The notes under the pieces were generated by a model. That model was not told the DNA's origin. It did no database searches and saw only the letters and a program-made list of their open reading frames with translations. The translations under genes and the position numbers were made by a program. 64,000 nt of DNA from Verrucomicrobiota bacterium (GTDB lineage Bacteria; Verrucomicrobiota; Verrucomicrobiia; Limisphaerales; JACRJZ01), in contig JACRJZ010000151.1 of the NCBI GenBank assembly GCA_016219875.1, positions 36,789 through 100,788 of the forward strand. The letters run 5' to 3'. Numbering within the stretch: the stretch's first letter is position 1; every line of letters begins with the position of its first letter. This document shows positions 40,485-49,230 of this stretch, piece after piece.

Positions 40485-41876
40485 CTACACCTTCTTCAGC
40501 TTCCACCGGCCGCGCCTGAAGATCACCGCACTCACCACCGCGTAAGTTGACCACGCGATCGTGATGGCCGCGAACACACCGCTCGGACCTCGGTGAAATT
40601 GGTGTGCGAGCACGTAGGCCAGCGGCAGTTCCCAAAGCCAGAAGCAAAACAAGTTGATGAACGTCGGCGTCCAGACGGCGCCCGCGCCGTTGAAGGCTTG
40701 GCCCAGCACCATCCCGTAGGCGTAAAAGAGGAAACCCAAACTCACCGTCCGCAGACAATTGACCCCGTGCGGCACCACCTGAGCGTCCTGGGTGAACGCG
40801 CCGATCAGAAGTTCGGCAAACACGACGAACACCGTCCCAATGCCGCCAAGAAAAATCACGTTGCAGAAGCCCACCCGCCAGACCGCCTGTTCCGCGCGCT
40901 CCGGTTTCCCCGCGCCCAGGTTCTGGCCAACCAGCGTCGCGGCGGCACTGCTCAAGCCCCACGACGGCAGCAGCGCAAAGATGACGATGCGGATCGCGAT
41001 GGTGTAGCCGGCCAACGCGGCACTGCCGAAACCCGACAGGATGCGGATCAGCGCCAGCCAGCTCGAAATGCCGACAAGGCTCTGGAACATGCCCGCCGCC
41101 GAAAGCCGGAGGACCGTCGCCATGGTGTGCAGTTCCACAGCGAGATGCCGCCGCTCCACGCGAATGTGTGCGCCCCCGCGCCACAGACGGAAGAACAGAT
41201 ACACAACGCCGGTGCCGCGGCCGATGTTCGTCGCCGTAGCGGCCCCCATCACGCCGAGTTCCGGAAATGGCCCGAGGCCGAAGATGAAGCATGGACCCAG
41301 CAGGATGTTCAACCCATTGGCCAGCCACAACACCCGCATCGCGATGGCGGCGTCGCCCGCTCCGCGGAAGATGGCATTGCCGAGAAAGAGGAGAAGAATG
41401 GTGACATTCCCGCCGAACATCACCGCTGTGTAACCGTGGCCGCGCTCAATGACCTCCGCTGACGCTCCCATCAGGTCCAACAGCCGAGGCGCGAATAGCG
41501 CGCCAACAACGCCGATGGGGATCGCCAGGATAAAGCCGAGCACGATCACCTGCACAGCGGACCGTGCCGCGCGCTCCGGGTCTTTCTCGCCGATGCGTCG
41601 CGCCACCGTTGCCGTCGCCCCGATGCTCAGTCCGACGGCGACCGTGTAGATGAGGGTGAGCATGGCCTCGGTCAGCCCGACGCTGGCGACTGCCTCGGCG
41701 CCCAGGCGCGAAACCCAGAAGATGTCCACGATCGCGAAGAGCGACTCCATGGCCATCTCCAGGATCATCGGCACGGCCAGCAGCAGGATTGCCCGGCGGA
41801 TCGGCACTTCGGTGAAGTCCTGCCGCGTTCCCCGCAGCGCTTCCCGCACCGACGACCAGAACTCAGATATTCGCAC
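40485..41876 (-). CDS. MATE-family efflux transporter
   Basis: The 463-residue inner-membrane protein has about 12 helices in two related halves, the multidrug and toxic compound extrusion plan. The first half starts AILLLAVPMILEMAMESLFA with IVDIFWVSRLGAEAVASVGL. The second half has the matching SGFGSAALAGYTIAIRI and the conserved GLSSAAATLVGQNLGAGKPE. It would export cationic or aromatic compounds using a Na+ or H+ gradient. The ATG at 41876 gives a 27-residue cytoplasmic lead. The substrate is unknown and the neighbours do not help. Confidence 0.92.
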   Translation of the reverse strand: MRISEFWSSVREALRGTRQDFTEVPIRRAILLLAVPMILEMAMESLFAIVDIFWVSRLGAEAVASVGLTEAMLTLIYTVAVGLSIGATATVARRIGEKDPERAARSAVQVIVLGFILAIPIGVVGALFAPRLLDLMGASAEVIERGHGYTAVMFGGNVTILLLFLGNAIFRGAGDAAIAMRVLWLANGLNILLGPCFIFGLGPFPELGVMGAATATNIGRGTGVVYLFFRLWRGGAHIRVERRHLAVELHTMATVLRLSAAGMFQSLVGISSWLALIRILSGFGSAALAGYTIAIRIVIFALLPSWGLSSAAATLVGQNLGAGKPERAEQAVWRVGFCNVIFLGGIGTVFVVFAELLIGAFTQDAQVVPHGVNCLRTVSLGFLFYAYGMVLGQAFNGAGAVWTPTFINLFCFWLWELPLAYVLAHQFHRGPSGVFAAITIAWSTYAVVSAVIFRRGRWKLKKV

Positions 41877-41971
41877 AGGCCGGAAGGTTAGTGCAGCACG
41901 GGGCCATTGGCTATGCTGACGTTGCGGTCAACGCGCATGGTTGCCCAATCCCGTATTCCTCACCAGTCTGC

Positions 41972-42061
41972 GTAGCGGCAAACTGGCGTTTGCCGCCATT
42001 CGCTTGAGGCGGCGGAGATTGACAGAGCAAAGGAGTGCGGCGAACGCCAGTTCGCCGCTAC
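41972..42061. repeat. Family B inverted repeat, copy 1
   Basis: Arms 41972-41996 and 42037-42061 match at 23 of 25 positions (GTAGCGGCAAACTGGCGTTT...). A 40-nt centre contains GGCGGCGGAGATTGACAGAG. A second copy lies at 59920-60009, and both are preceded by the same ATTCCTC-CCAGTCTGC flank. It fills the gap between the MATE gene and the small membrane protein. Confidence 0.9.
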
Positions 42062-42107
42062 GCACCGAGCGAAGAAACGGGGCGGTGGTTTGCTGGAACG
42101 TCGCTTG

Positions 42108-42395
42108 TCAGGTCATCGTCTTTCGTCGAGCAGACTTCACCCAATCGAAAACCCTGGCAAGAATCCACGTCAACAACATGGCCAATCCGAGTTCGACTAC
42201 CAGTAGAACAGGCTCAACGCGGTCAAGCGACCAACTGTTCCGGTACCTGTGCAGTGTGAGCCAGCCGGTCAGACCCAACTGGAAATAGGTGTGAGGTCCA
42301 GTAGAAATCCCTCCCCACACCAAAAGAGTCATACCGCTGAAAACGACGAGCGCCATCGCAGCAAAGGACAACGACTTTTCGACCGGCTTGGTCAT
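42108..42395 (-). CDS. Small two-helix membrane protein, unknown
   Basis: The 95-residue product begins MTKPVEKSLSFAAMALVVFS. It has two hydrophobic segments (about 10-28 and 60-78) and a basic C-terminus (VKSARRKTMT). No family is recognised. The ATG at 42395 is preferred because the longer frame upstream is Cys/Arg-rich and unlikely. The 3' end lies next to the family B repeat. It may be cotranscribed with the small gene at 42501. Confidence 0.55.
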   Translation of the reverse strand: MTKPVEKSLSFAAMALVVFSGMTLLVWGGISTGPHTYFQLGLTGWLTLHRYRNSWSLDRVEPVLLVVELGLAMLLTWILARVFDWVKSARRKTMT

Positions 42396-42500
42396 GCTAC
42401 ATGGCTGATGCAACGCGTAGCAGCGCCGGGCCGACAGCGTCCACAGAATTGTCGTCCCGCACCGGGCGGAGCGGCATAGTACCATGACCCTGGCTCGCAC

Positions 42501-42791
42501 TCAGGCCGCTCGTTCAATCTCAACAGGAAATCCATCAACTGTGCTCCTCTCGACATCAATTCTGATTGGATGAACGCTACGACCTTTCGGGTCTGTGAGC
42601 CAATTGCTGAGTGCCGCTCGCAACTGCTCGGCGCAAATCAAAACGGCCTGCTCGCCTGCGAGCACGAAGCGAGCACGTTGGAACCTCGGATGAAGAACGC
42701 TTGAACGCGTTATCCATACTGTCCAAACACCACGACGCTGGCGTCTGACATTGAGCGTCCAGGTACCATTCTCGATCGCTGGATTTGTCAT
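42501..42791 (-). CDS. Small hypothetical protein
   Basis: The 96-residue soluble product begins MTNPAIENGTWTLNVRRQRR and ends VDGFPVEIERAA. It has alternating beta-type segments and a central helix (LAGEQAVLICAEQLRAALSN), which suggests a compact alpha/beta fold. No family is recognised. It lies 31 bp after the GH127 stop codon on the same strand. Codon use resembles neighbouring genes less strongly than in the large genes, so moderate confidence is given. Confidence 0.5.
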   Translation of the reverse strand: MTNPAIENGTWTLNVRRQRRGVWTVWITRSSVLHPRFQRARFVLAGEQAVLICAEQLRAALSNWLTDPKGRSVHPIRIDVERSTVDGFPVEIERAA

Positions 42792-42822
42792 ACTCGCGCC
42801 GCGTTTGAACAGCCAGCGCCTC

Positions 42823-45147
42823 CTACTTCACCCGCCACTCCAGCACGCCGCCGGAAAATGACGGCTGGAGTTTCACTTCCAGCCGAAGCGCAGTGGTGGT
42901 GACGGGCTTGAAGTTGACGGCGTTGAACTGGTCCAGCTTGGTGCTGTACTCGCCCGCTGCTTCGACGGGCTTCCAGTTGTCGTCGTCCTGGTAAAGCAAA
43001 CGCCACGATTGCGGCACGCGGCAGCCGCCCCGGCCGGTGTCGTCGAACCAATAGACCTCCGCAGTGGAGACGGTCGTCGTTTTCTCAAAGCCGCGCTCGA
43101 CCCATTCCGTCGTGCCTTTGTGGTCCCAGAACGTCAGGCGAGGAATTCGCTGGTCGCTGGAACTCTTGGGCAGCTTGCCATCGAAACACGCTTCCACGCT
43201 GTCGGCGTCCCAGCAGTGCGAGGCCGACCACGGCTCGGCCCGTGTGCGGAACCAGACCGTCATCTCGTTCGGGCCGCGGTTGCACCAGGCGTAGTTGGGA
43301 ATCAGCGTCAGGGCTTCGCCCTCCTTCGGCATCATCTTCAGAGTGACCACTCCGTTCAGCAGGTCGGGCCGCTCGCGCGTCTCGAAGCGCACGTCGGGGT
43401 TCACCACGCGACTGATGAGCCTGCCCGGATTGTCCGTCCCTTCCGCGCAATAGACGATGGGGCCGCGCTCGATGGCGAACTTGAACTGGTCGTCCTTCAC
43501 GGCTTCGTTTGCGACCACGCGGCGAACCGGCATGGGCAGGTCCAACGTCACAGTGTCGCCGGCTTTCCAGGCGCGCTGGATCTGGGCGAAACCGCGGGCG
43601 AGCGAGAGCGGCGCGGGAGAGCCGTTCACGGCCAGCTTCACTTCGGGACGCAGGCCGTCGTCGTAGCGGTAGAGATCGCTGGGCAGGACTTCGTTTCGCG
43701 CCCAGCCGGGAATGCGGAGGTTGAGCGTGAAGACCGATTCCTTCTCCGGTGCCAGCGTGAGAACCACTTTGCCGTCCCACGGGTAGCGGGTGTGTTGCTT
43801 GAGTTCCACGCTCGCGCCGCCGACCTGCGCTTTCGCACTGCCGCCGATGAACAAGTTCACAAACAACTCGTCGCCGCGCGTGGCGTAGATGTAGCCGGCG
43901 ATGGAAGGCACGAAACGCACGACGTTCACCGGGCAGCACGAGCAGCCGAACCACGCGCTGCGCTGGTAGCCTTTGCCGCTGGCGAGCGGGTTCGGATAGA
44001 AGAAGCGGTCGCCGGTCAACGACACGCCGGAGAGAAAGCCGTTGTAGATGGTGCGCTCCAGCACGTCGAGGTAGCGGGCGTCGCCGTGGAGGAGGAACAT
44101 GCGGTGGTTCCAGAGCGCGCTGGCGATGGCAGCGCAGGTTTCGTTGTAGGCGGAGGCATTGGGCAGTTCGTAGTTCTCTCCAAAGGCTTCCCCTGAGTGC
44201 CGCGCGCCGATGCCGCCGGTGAGGTAGATCTTCTTTGACACGACGTTCTCCCAAATGCGGTCGATGGCCCGAATGTAAGCCGCCTCGCCGGTGAGCGCAG
44301 CCACGTCGGCCATGCCGGCGTACATGTAGCCGGCGCGGACGGAATGGCCCACGGCCTCGGCTTGTTCAGTGACGGGCTGGTGGTCCTGTTGGTTTGGGCC
44401 GTAGAGCTTGTGGGTTTCGGGACGCCCACGGATGTCGAGGAAGTACTTCGCCAGCTTGAGATACTTCTCCTGGCCGGTGACGCGGTAGAGCTTGGCGAGG
44501 CCTATTTCGATTTCCTGATGGCCCGGCGGGTACTGGACTTTGCCGGGGCCAAAGGTTGCGCAGAGGAAGTCGGCGTTCTTGGTGGCGACAGCGAGCAGCG
44601 TCCTCTTCCCGGTCGCCTGGAAATGCGCGACCGCCGCTTCGTAGAGGTGGCCGACGTTGTAGAGTTCATGGCTGCCGACGAGGCTCGACCAACGCGTCTT
44701 GCCGGACATGCCGGGCATTTTCTCCGGCGGAAACAACCGGCGGGCGGTGTAGAGGTAGCCGTCCGGTTCCTGCGCGGCGGCGATCTTGGCGATGAGGTCG
44801 TCGAGGTACTGGGCCAGCTTCGGGTCCGGGTGCAGCGAGAGGGCATAGGCGGCGCCTTCGATGACCTTGTAAACGTCCGAGTCGTCGAACGGGATGCCTT
44901 TGAACTCGCCCTTCATCAGCCCGCCAGCCTTGGCGAAGTTGTCGATGCGGCCCGTCTCTTCGCACTTCTTGAAATCGTACCAGACCGTGGTGACACGGTT
45001 GGTTTCCAGACGCGGCGACCAGAACTCGTCCTGCACGCGCACGGCGGTAAACGGAACCGGAGTAACGGGGTAATCGCGTGGCGCGGCGGAAGCGGCAACG
45101 CCACCAAGCAGCGCAACGCCCAAGAGGTGAAGTGAAAATGCTTTCAT
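42823..45147 (-). CDS. Secreted GH127 beta-L-arabinofuranosidase-like enzyme (DUF1680)
   Basis: The 774-residue product starts with a signal peptide (MKAFSLHLLGVALLGGVAAS). A GH127 (alpha/alpha)6 barrel follows (about 25-440), then beta-sandwich domains to the end. The zinc-cysteine catalytic set of the family is visible: Glu336 and Cys338 in YNETCAAIA, and Cys404/Cys405 in SCCPVN. One Cys of the latter pair is the nucleophile in studied members. Other conserved blocks are GHSVRAGYMYAGMADVAAL and LTGGIGARHSGEAFG. It likely releases L-arabinofuranose or a related furanose from plant-type polymers, which fits the GH36 enzyme elsewhere in the window. The ATG at 45147 opens the signal peptide; a start 13 codons upstream is less likely. 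Confidence 0.92.
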   Translation of the reverse strand: MKAFSLHLLGVALLGGVAASAAPRDYPVTPVPFTAVRVQDEFWSPRLETNRVTTVWYDFKKCEETGRIDNFAKAGGLMKGEFKGIPFDDSDVYKVIEGAAYALSLHPDPKLAQYLDDLIAKIAAAQEPDGYLYTARRLFPPEKMPGMSGKTRWSSLVGSHELYNVGHLYEAAVAHFQATGKRTLLAVATKNADFLCATFGPGKVQYPPGHQEIEIGLAKLYRVTGQEKYLKLAKYFLDIRGRPETHKLYGPNQQDHQPVTEQAEAVGHSVRAGYMYAGMADVAALTGEAAYIRAIDRIWENVVSKKIYLTGGIGARHSGEAFGENYELPNASAYNETCAAIASALWNHRMFLLHGDARYLDVLERTIYNGFLSGVSLTGDRFFYPNPLASGKGYQRSAWFGCSCCPVNVVRFVPSIAGYIYATRGDELFVNLFIGGSAKAQVGGASVELKQHTRYPWDGKVVLTLAPEKESVFTLNLRIPGWARNEVLPSDLYRYDDGLRPEVKLAVNGSPAPLSLARGFAQIQRAWKAGDTVTLDLPMPVRRVVANEAVKDDQFKFAIERGPIVYCAEGTDNPGRLISRVVNPDVRFETRERPDLLNGVVTLKMMPKEGEALTLIPNYAWCNRGPNEMTVWFRTRAEPWSASHCWDADSVEACFDGKLPKSSSDQRIPRLTFWDHKGTTEWVERGFEKTTTVSTAEVYWFDDTGRGGCRVPQSWRLLYQDDDNWKPVEAAGEYSTKLDQFNAVNFKPVTTTALRLEVKLQPSFSGGVLEWRVK

Positions 45148-45229
45148 TACCGCGCCAGTGTGCCAAGCGCGTTCCCCGGACGTCAATCACCGGGTCGTTC
45201 AAACCCCGACAGGGCGGCCGAAGCAAACT

Positions 45230-46798
45230 TCACTTCCCCTGCCCCATTTCCTTGAGCAGCGCCTTGGCCCGCTCTTCGGCCGGGTCGAGCAGCAATGCCT
45301 GTCGCAAGAGGCCGGCCGCTTCGTTGGTGCCGCCGCGCCGGGCCAGCAGTTGAGCCAGCAGGACGCAACTGTCGATGTCAGCCGGATCATGCTGGCGCGC
45401 GTCTCGAAGATGGCGGATGGCGTCCTCGTTGCGCCCAAGCTGGACGCACACGTAGCCCAGGTTGAAATGCGCCTTGGCCCAGCCAGGCCGCAGTTGAACG
45501 GCGTGTTCCAGGGCTTCCGCCGCTTCAGCGTGGCGGCCCCGAACGCTCAGCAAGTCCGCCAACACTCCGTAACTCTCCACGTTCTTGGGATCGTGTTTGA
45601 GCGCGGCGTGAAGATGGCCGATCGCCTCATCTGGCCTGTCCAGTCGCGCGCACGCCACGCCCAGACGATGGTGAGCCTTGGCGAAAGTGGGCATGATCTG
45701 GATCGCGCGTTCCAGCACGGCCACGGCTTCGGCGTCGCGCTTCTGCGCCTGCAACGCCGCGGCCAATTGCTCGCAACCGTGGGCCGAGTTCGTCGCCAGA
45801 CGCACGTGCTCGCGCAACACTCGCTCCGCTTCCACACTGCGCTGGGCGTGGTTCAGCACCAGCCCGATCCCGTAATACGCCTCCGGGTCGCGCGGGTAAT
45901 TGTTCGTGACGCTCGCCAGCACTGTGAGCGCCTCGTCATGACGCTGGGCCTCGATCAATTCCTGCGCCACGTCCATCAGCGCACGCCGCCCGACGCGCAA
46001 CTCTGGGAACTCGCTGAGGTAGGCGTCGGGCCAGGGACGATCCGGCGGCAGGCTGGCGCTGCGTCGTCCGGCTGTCTCGGCGGCGGCAGCATTGCCGAGC
46101 CGTTGTTGCAGTTGTGCCAGCAGCGCCTGCGCGCTCCGGGCCACGTGCGGATCGTCGGCACAGCGGTTCACCAGTTCCAGACTCTCGGCCACGCGGCCCT
46201 GGGCTAGACGAATCCGGGCCAGTCCCAACAGTGCCGGCGCGTGCCCGGCCTGGAGCCGCAGCAACTGCTGGAAGTGCGGCTCTGCTTGCTCGCTCCGGCC
46301 CCGCTCCAGAAGGAATTGCGCCAGACGCAGCCGCGGCATGTCGGCCTGATCTCGCGAAAGCCTGACCGCCGATTCGAGGTTCGTGATGACCTGCTCAGGC
46401 GGCGCGCCCATTTCGATCTGAACCAAAGCGTGCCGATACGGCCAGCGCGGCTCGTCGGGAGAAAACTTTTGGGCCAGCGTGAAGGCAGTCGCGGCTTCCT
46501 TGTCGAACCCGTAGGCGAAGAAAGCCGCGCCCAGTTTCCCCCAAGCAGTGCCCGCCCGTGGTGAGCCACGCACTTCCCGCGTGAGTTGATCGAGGAGCCG
46601 GGCCACTGCAGGGTCGAGGCTCGCAGTGGACACTACGGGCGGCTTCGGTCCGACGCGCTGCACCACAAACCAGACGCCAACGCCGAGCACCACAATCAAA
46701 ACGGCCGCCACGATGCCCCGCCAGCGCCGCTGCTCAGCCTTTGCCGCGGTTTTGCCTTTCTGGCCGGTTGGCTTTGGCTTGGATCGCTGGCTCATCAT
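45230..46798 (-). CDS. Membrane-anchored TPR protein
   Basis: The 522-residue product begins MMSQRSKPKPTGQKGKTAAK, then one membrane helix (about 30-48, GIVAAVLIVVLGVGVWFVV). At least ten tetratricopeptide units run from about 80 to 515 (for example FAKAHHRLGVACARLDRPDE and WAKAHFNLGYVCVQLGRNED). The TPR part should be periplasmic and bind other proteins. It follows the FG-GAP/ASPIC lipoprotein gene on the same strand, and TPR proteins are often found next to ASPIC/CRTAC genes in this phylum, so the two may act together. The frame continues upstream through repeat DNA, so the start at 46798 is preferred. Confidence 0.85.
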   Translation of the reverse strand: MMSQRSKPKPTGQKGKTAAKAEQRRWRGIVAAVLIVVLGVGVWFVVQRVGPKPPVVSTASLDPAVARLLDQLTREVRGSPRAGTAWGKLGAAFFAYGFDKEAATAFTLAQKFSPDEPRWPYRHALVQIEMGAPPEQVITNLESAVRLSRDQADMPRLRLAQFLLERGRSEQAEPHFQQLLRLQAGHAPALLGLARIRLAQGRVAESLELVNRCADDPHVARSAQALLAQLQQRLGNAAAAETAGRRSASLPPDRPWPDAYLSEFPELRVGRRALMDVAQELIEAQRHDEALTVLASVTNNYPRDPEAYYGIGLVLNHAQRSVEAERVLREHVRLATNSAHGCEQLAAALQAQKRDAEAVAVLERAIQIMPTFAKAHHRLGVACARLDRPDEAIGHLHAALKHDPKNVESYGVLADLLSVRGRHAEAAEALEHAVQLRPGWAKAHFNLGYVCVQLGRNEDAIRHLRDARQHDPADIDSCVLLAQLLARRGGTNEAAGLLRQALLLDPAEERAKALLKEMGQGK

Positions 46799-46833
46799 GC
46801 CTCGCTTTGCGCAACCCGGAATCTGCAGTGCGG

Positions 46834-46950
46834 AACCACGAAATACACGAAACACACGAAAACCAACCGCTCACAGTACGGACGGCTTCCACTCACAAGT
46901 GACAAACTCAGACCATTCCACGGCTTCTCGTTTCGTGTGTTTCGTGGTTT
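46834..46950. repeat. Inverted CACGAAA repeat between the TPR and ASPIC genes
   Basis: AACCACGAAATACACGAAAC (from 46834) is answered by TTTCGTGTGTTTCGTGGTTT at 46931-46950. The left arm carries an extra 8-nt unit. It fills most of the 169-bp gap between the two genes. Confidence 0.8.
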
Positions 46951-46967
46951 CATCAGCATCTTCCGGC

Positions 46968-48809
46968 TCAAGGTTTGCCGCTCTGGCCTGTGCCTTTGCG
47001 CAGCGCCAAGTACTGGTCCGCTGCGCAACCCGGAAACGCTTCCTCAGTTCCATCGGGCCAGACCACGCGGATGGCATCGACTTTCGCCGCGGCACCGAGG
47101 CCGAAATGCACCCGCGGATCGTTGCTCGAACAGTAGCTGTAGCCGGGCTGCGCCAGCCGCCACAGACGGCGCGCGCCGACTTGGACAAAGACCTCCGCGC
47201 CGTAAGCATCGCGGTTGCCCAGCGCCGGCTCGATCAACCGGAGGCCCAGCCAATGCCCGCGCGGTACGGCCACGTTGCGGAACAACAGCGCCGGACTCCC
47301 GATGGAGGACACGAGCAGGTCCGGCGCGCCGTCGTTGTCGATGTCGCCGCAGATCAGTCCGCGTCCGACCGTCGCCTCGCCGCAGAACGCCGGGTTGGCC
47401 GGGGAGATTTCACGGAAGCGTCCCTGGCCATCATTGGCGAAGAGTTGGTTTGGATGCGCGTAGGGCGCCCAGAAAGCGGAAACGGTTTGGGCCGGTGCGG
47501 CCGGAGTTTGCAGACCCTTGGCCAGGTTCACCGCCCCGTTCGCGATGGACAGATCCAGCGCACCGTCGCCGTTGAAGTCCGCCAGCAGCGGCGCGAAACC
47601 GGTCCCGTGCCAGCCGGAGGCCATGAGGCCCGCCGCCGCGGTCTTGTCCTGGAAAACGCCCGCCGGCCCTTGCGACCACAGCGCGTGACTCTCCTCGGCC
47701 AAGTGCGGCACGAACACGTCGAACATCCCGTCGCCGTCCACGTCGCCCACCGCGATGCCCATGTTGCTGGCCGTGGAACCCAGCGCGTTGTAAGCGAGGC
47801 CGCGCGGAACGGCCTGCTCCAGGAACGTGCCGTTGCGCTGGTTCATGAAGAGCCGGTTGGGCAGCGCGTCGTCGGTGATGAAGATGTCTGGCCAGCGGTC
47901 GCCGTCGAAATCCGCGCAGACGATGCCCATCGCCTTGCCGGGCCAGCGCGCCAGCCCGGATGCTACCGTCACGTCCTGAAATCGTGGCACCCTTCCCTGC
48001 CCTTCCGCGCGGCTGGTCACGTTATGAAACAGCTTGCTCACCGTGGCGCCGTGCGGCGCCGGTCCGCAGAAATCCAGCTTGTCGCCGGAGTAGCACCGCT
48101 TGGACGGATCGAACTCGAGGTAGTTGCCCACAATCAAGTCCAGCCAGCCATCACGGTCGTAATCAAGGAAGGCCGCCGGCACCGCCCAGGCCGCGTTGGT
48201 GATGCCGGCTTCCGCAGTGATGTCCTTGAATTTGCCGGCGCCACCGAGATTCAGGAACAAGCGCACCCGCGCGTTCTCCGCCACCAGCACGTCGGGCCAG
48301 CCGTCGTTGTTCACGTCGCCCACCGTCACGCCCATGCCGTAGCCGGCCACGTCCAATCCCGAACCGGCGCTGACATCCTTGAAGCGGCCGTCTGGCTCCT
48401 GGTGGAACAGGCCATTCGCGGCCCGGGCCGTGGGCGCGACGTTGTGAACGAGATAGATGTCCAGCCGGCCGTCGTTGTCGTAGTCCAGGACCGCCGCGCC
48501 CGTGCCCGTCTGCTCCGGCATCAGGTAATTGCCGCTGAGTTCGACCTCATGCACAAATTGAAGGCCGCTCTTCGCCGTGATGTCCTCGAACCACGGCGCG
48601 GCTTTCGCAGCGGGAGCAGCCGCTTGGGGCGGGGAAGCTTTCTGATTGCACCCGACAATGCCGATCATCACGCACAGCGACAGGGCAGCAGGGATGAACG
48701 ACGTGAGGGAAAGCCGCCTTCTAGTCCTGGGTGAAACGGCGCCGCACACCGAAACCGCTCCCGCATCCAGGACCCTCTGATGTGTCCTCGTGGCACGCAT
48801 ACGCATCAA
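46968..48809 (-). CDS. FG-GAP/VCBS lipoprotein with C-terminal ASPIC/UnbV domain
   Basis: The 613-residue product has a lipobox (VMIGIVGCNQK, near residue 54), so it should be a lipoprotein. Seven or more FG-GAP units follow, each with a calcium loop such as DYDNDGRLDIY, DVNNDGWPDVL, DFDGDRWPDIF, DVDGDGMFDVF or DIDNDGAPDLL. These form a beta-propeller at about 80-490. The last 110 residues are an ASPIC/UnbV domain (GHWLGLRLIEPALGNRDAYG ... WPDGTEEAFPG). Such CRTAC-type proteins are surface or periplasmic binding proteins. The N-terminal 35 residues before the hydrophobic core are unusually long and a later start is possible. The TPR gene follows it. Confidence 0.9.
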   Translation of the reverse strand: MMRMRATRTHQRVLDAGAVSVCGAVSPRTRRRLSLTSFIPAALSLCVMIGIVGCNQKASPPQAAAPAAKAAPWFEDITAKSGLQFVHEVELSGNYLMPEQTGTGAAVLDYDNDGRLDIYLVHNVAPTARAANGLFHQEPDGRFKDVSAGSGLDVAGYGMGVTVGDVNNDGWPDVLVAENARVRLFLNLGGAGKFKDITAEAGITNAAWAVPAAFLDYDRDGWLDLIVGNYLEFDPSKRCYSGDKLDFCGPAPHGATVSKLFHNVTSRAEGQGRVPRFQDVTVASGLARWPGKAMGIVCADFDGDRWPDIFITDDALPNRLFMNQRNGTFLEQAVPRGLAYNALGSTASNMGIAVGDVDGDGMFDVFVPHLAEESHALWSQGPAGVFQDKTAAAGLMASGWHGTGFAPLLADFNGDGALDLSIANGAVNLAKGLQTPAAPAQTVSAFWAPYAHPNQLFANDGQGRFREISPANPAFCGEATVGRGLICGDIDNDGAPDLLVSSIGSPALLFRNVAVPRGHWLGLRLIEPALGNRDAYGAEVFVQVGARRLWRLAQPGYSYCSSNDPRVHFGLGAAAKVDAIRVVWPDGTEEAFPGCAADQYLALRKGTGQSGKP

Positions 48810-48901
48810 TGCAACCGCGACTCAAAGGTGGACTAACGGCGCGGAAGGTGTCCGCCCCAGCCCGCTTTGTCAAAGCGGGAGTTTGAAGCGGGAGTTTGAA
48901 G

Positions 48902-49102
48902 CAAGGCTGCCTCAAGTTTGGTTTGGGAGCACTCGTAGCGCAGACTTTCCAGTCTGCCGTAGCGCCGGTTTTCCAACCGGCAAGCGTCGGATCAGGGCAG
49001 CGGGCTGGGAACTTCACGGCCTTGCCGACTGCAAGTCGGCGATACGGCAGGTTGAAAACCTGCGCTACCCAGCGCGCCGGGCGGGAGCTTGAGGCAGCCT
49101 TG
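48902..49102. repeat. Family C composite element with 15-bp terminal inverted repeats
   Basis: Perfect 15-bp ends (CAAGGCTGCCTCAAG at 48902-48916 and its complement at 49088-49102) enclose four small hairpins: GCAGACTTTCCAGTCTGC, GCCGGTTTTCCAACCGGC, GCCGACTGCAAGTCGGC and GCAGGTTGAAAACCTGC. The 201-bp unit has a MITE-like layout. It occupies half of the 421-bp gap 48810-49230; nothing else is seen there. Confidence 0.85.
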
Positions 49103-49230
49103 AGTTTGAAGCACGATCACTGGCCATCCGTCTGTAGAGCGACCGCGGAACGCGCTGCGCGGCCGGGTCTGCGGGGACTTGCCCGCCTCAGCAGGGTTTC
49201 GTCCGGGCAGCACTTCGCGGAAAGCACTCG

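Noticed and set aside
46626..48734. 702-codon plus-strand frame over the ASPIC/FG-GAP gene
   Set aside because: Antisense to a gene with clear calcium-loop repeats; no domain or start signal of its own.
48902..49102. CRISPR array
   Set aside because: The repeats here are inverted hairpins of unequal sequence without evenly spaced direct repeats, and no cas gene is seen in the window.
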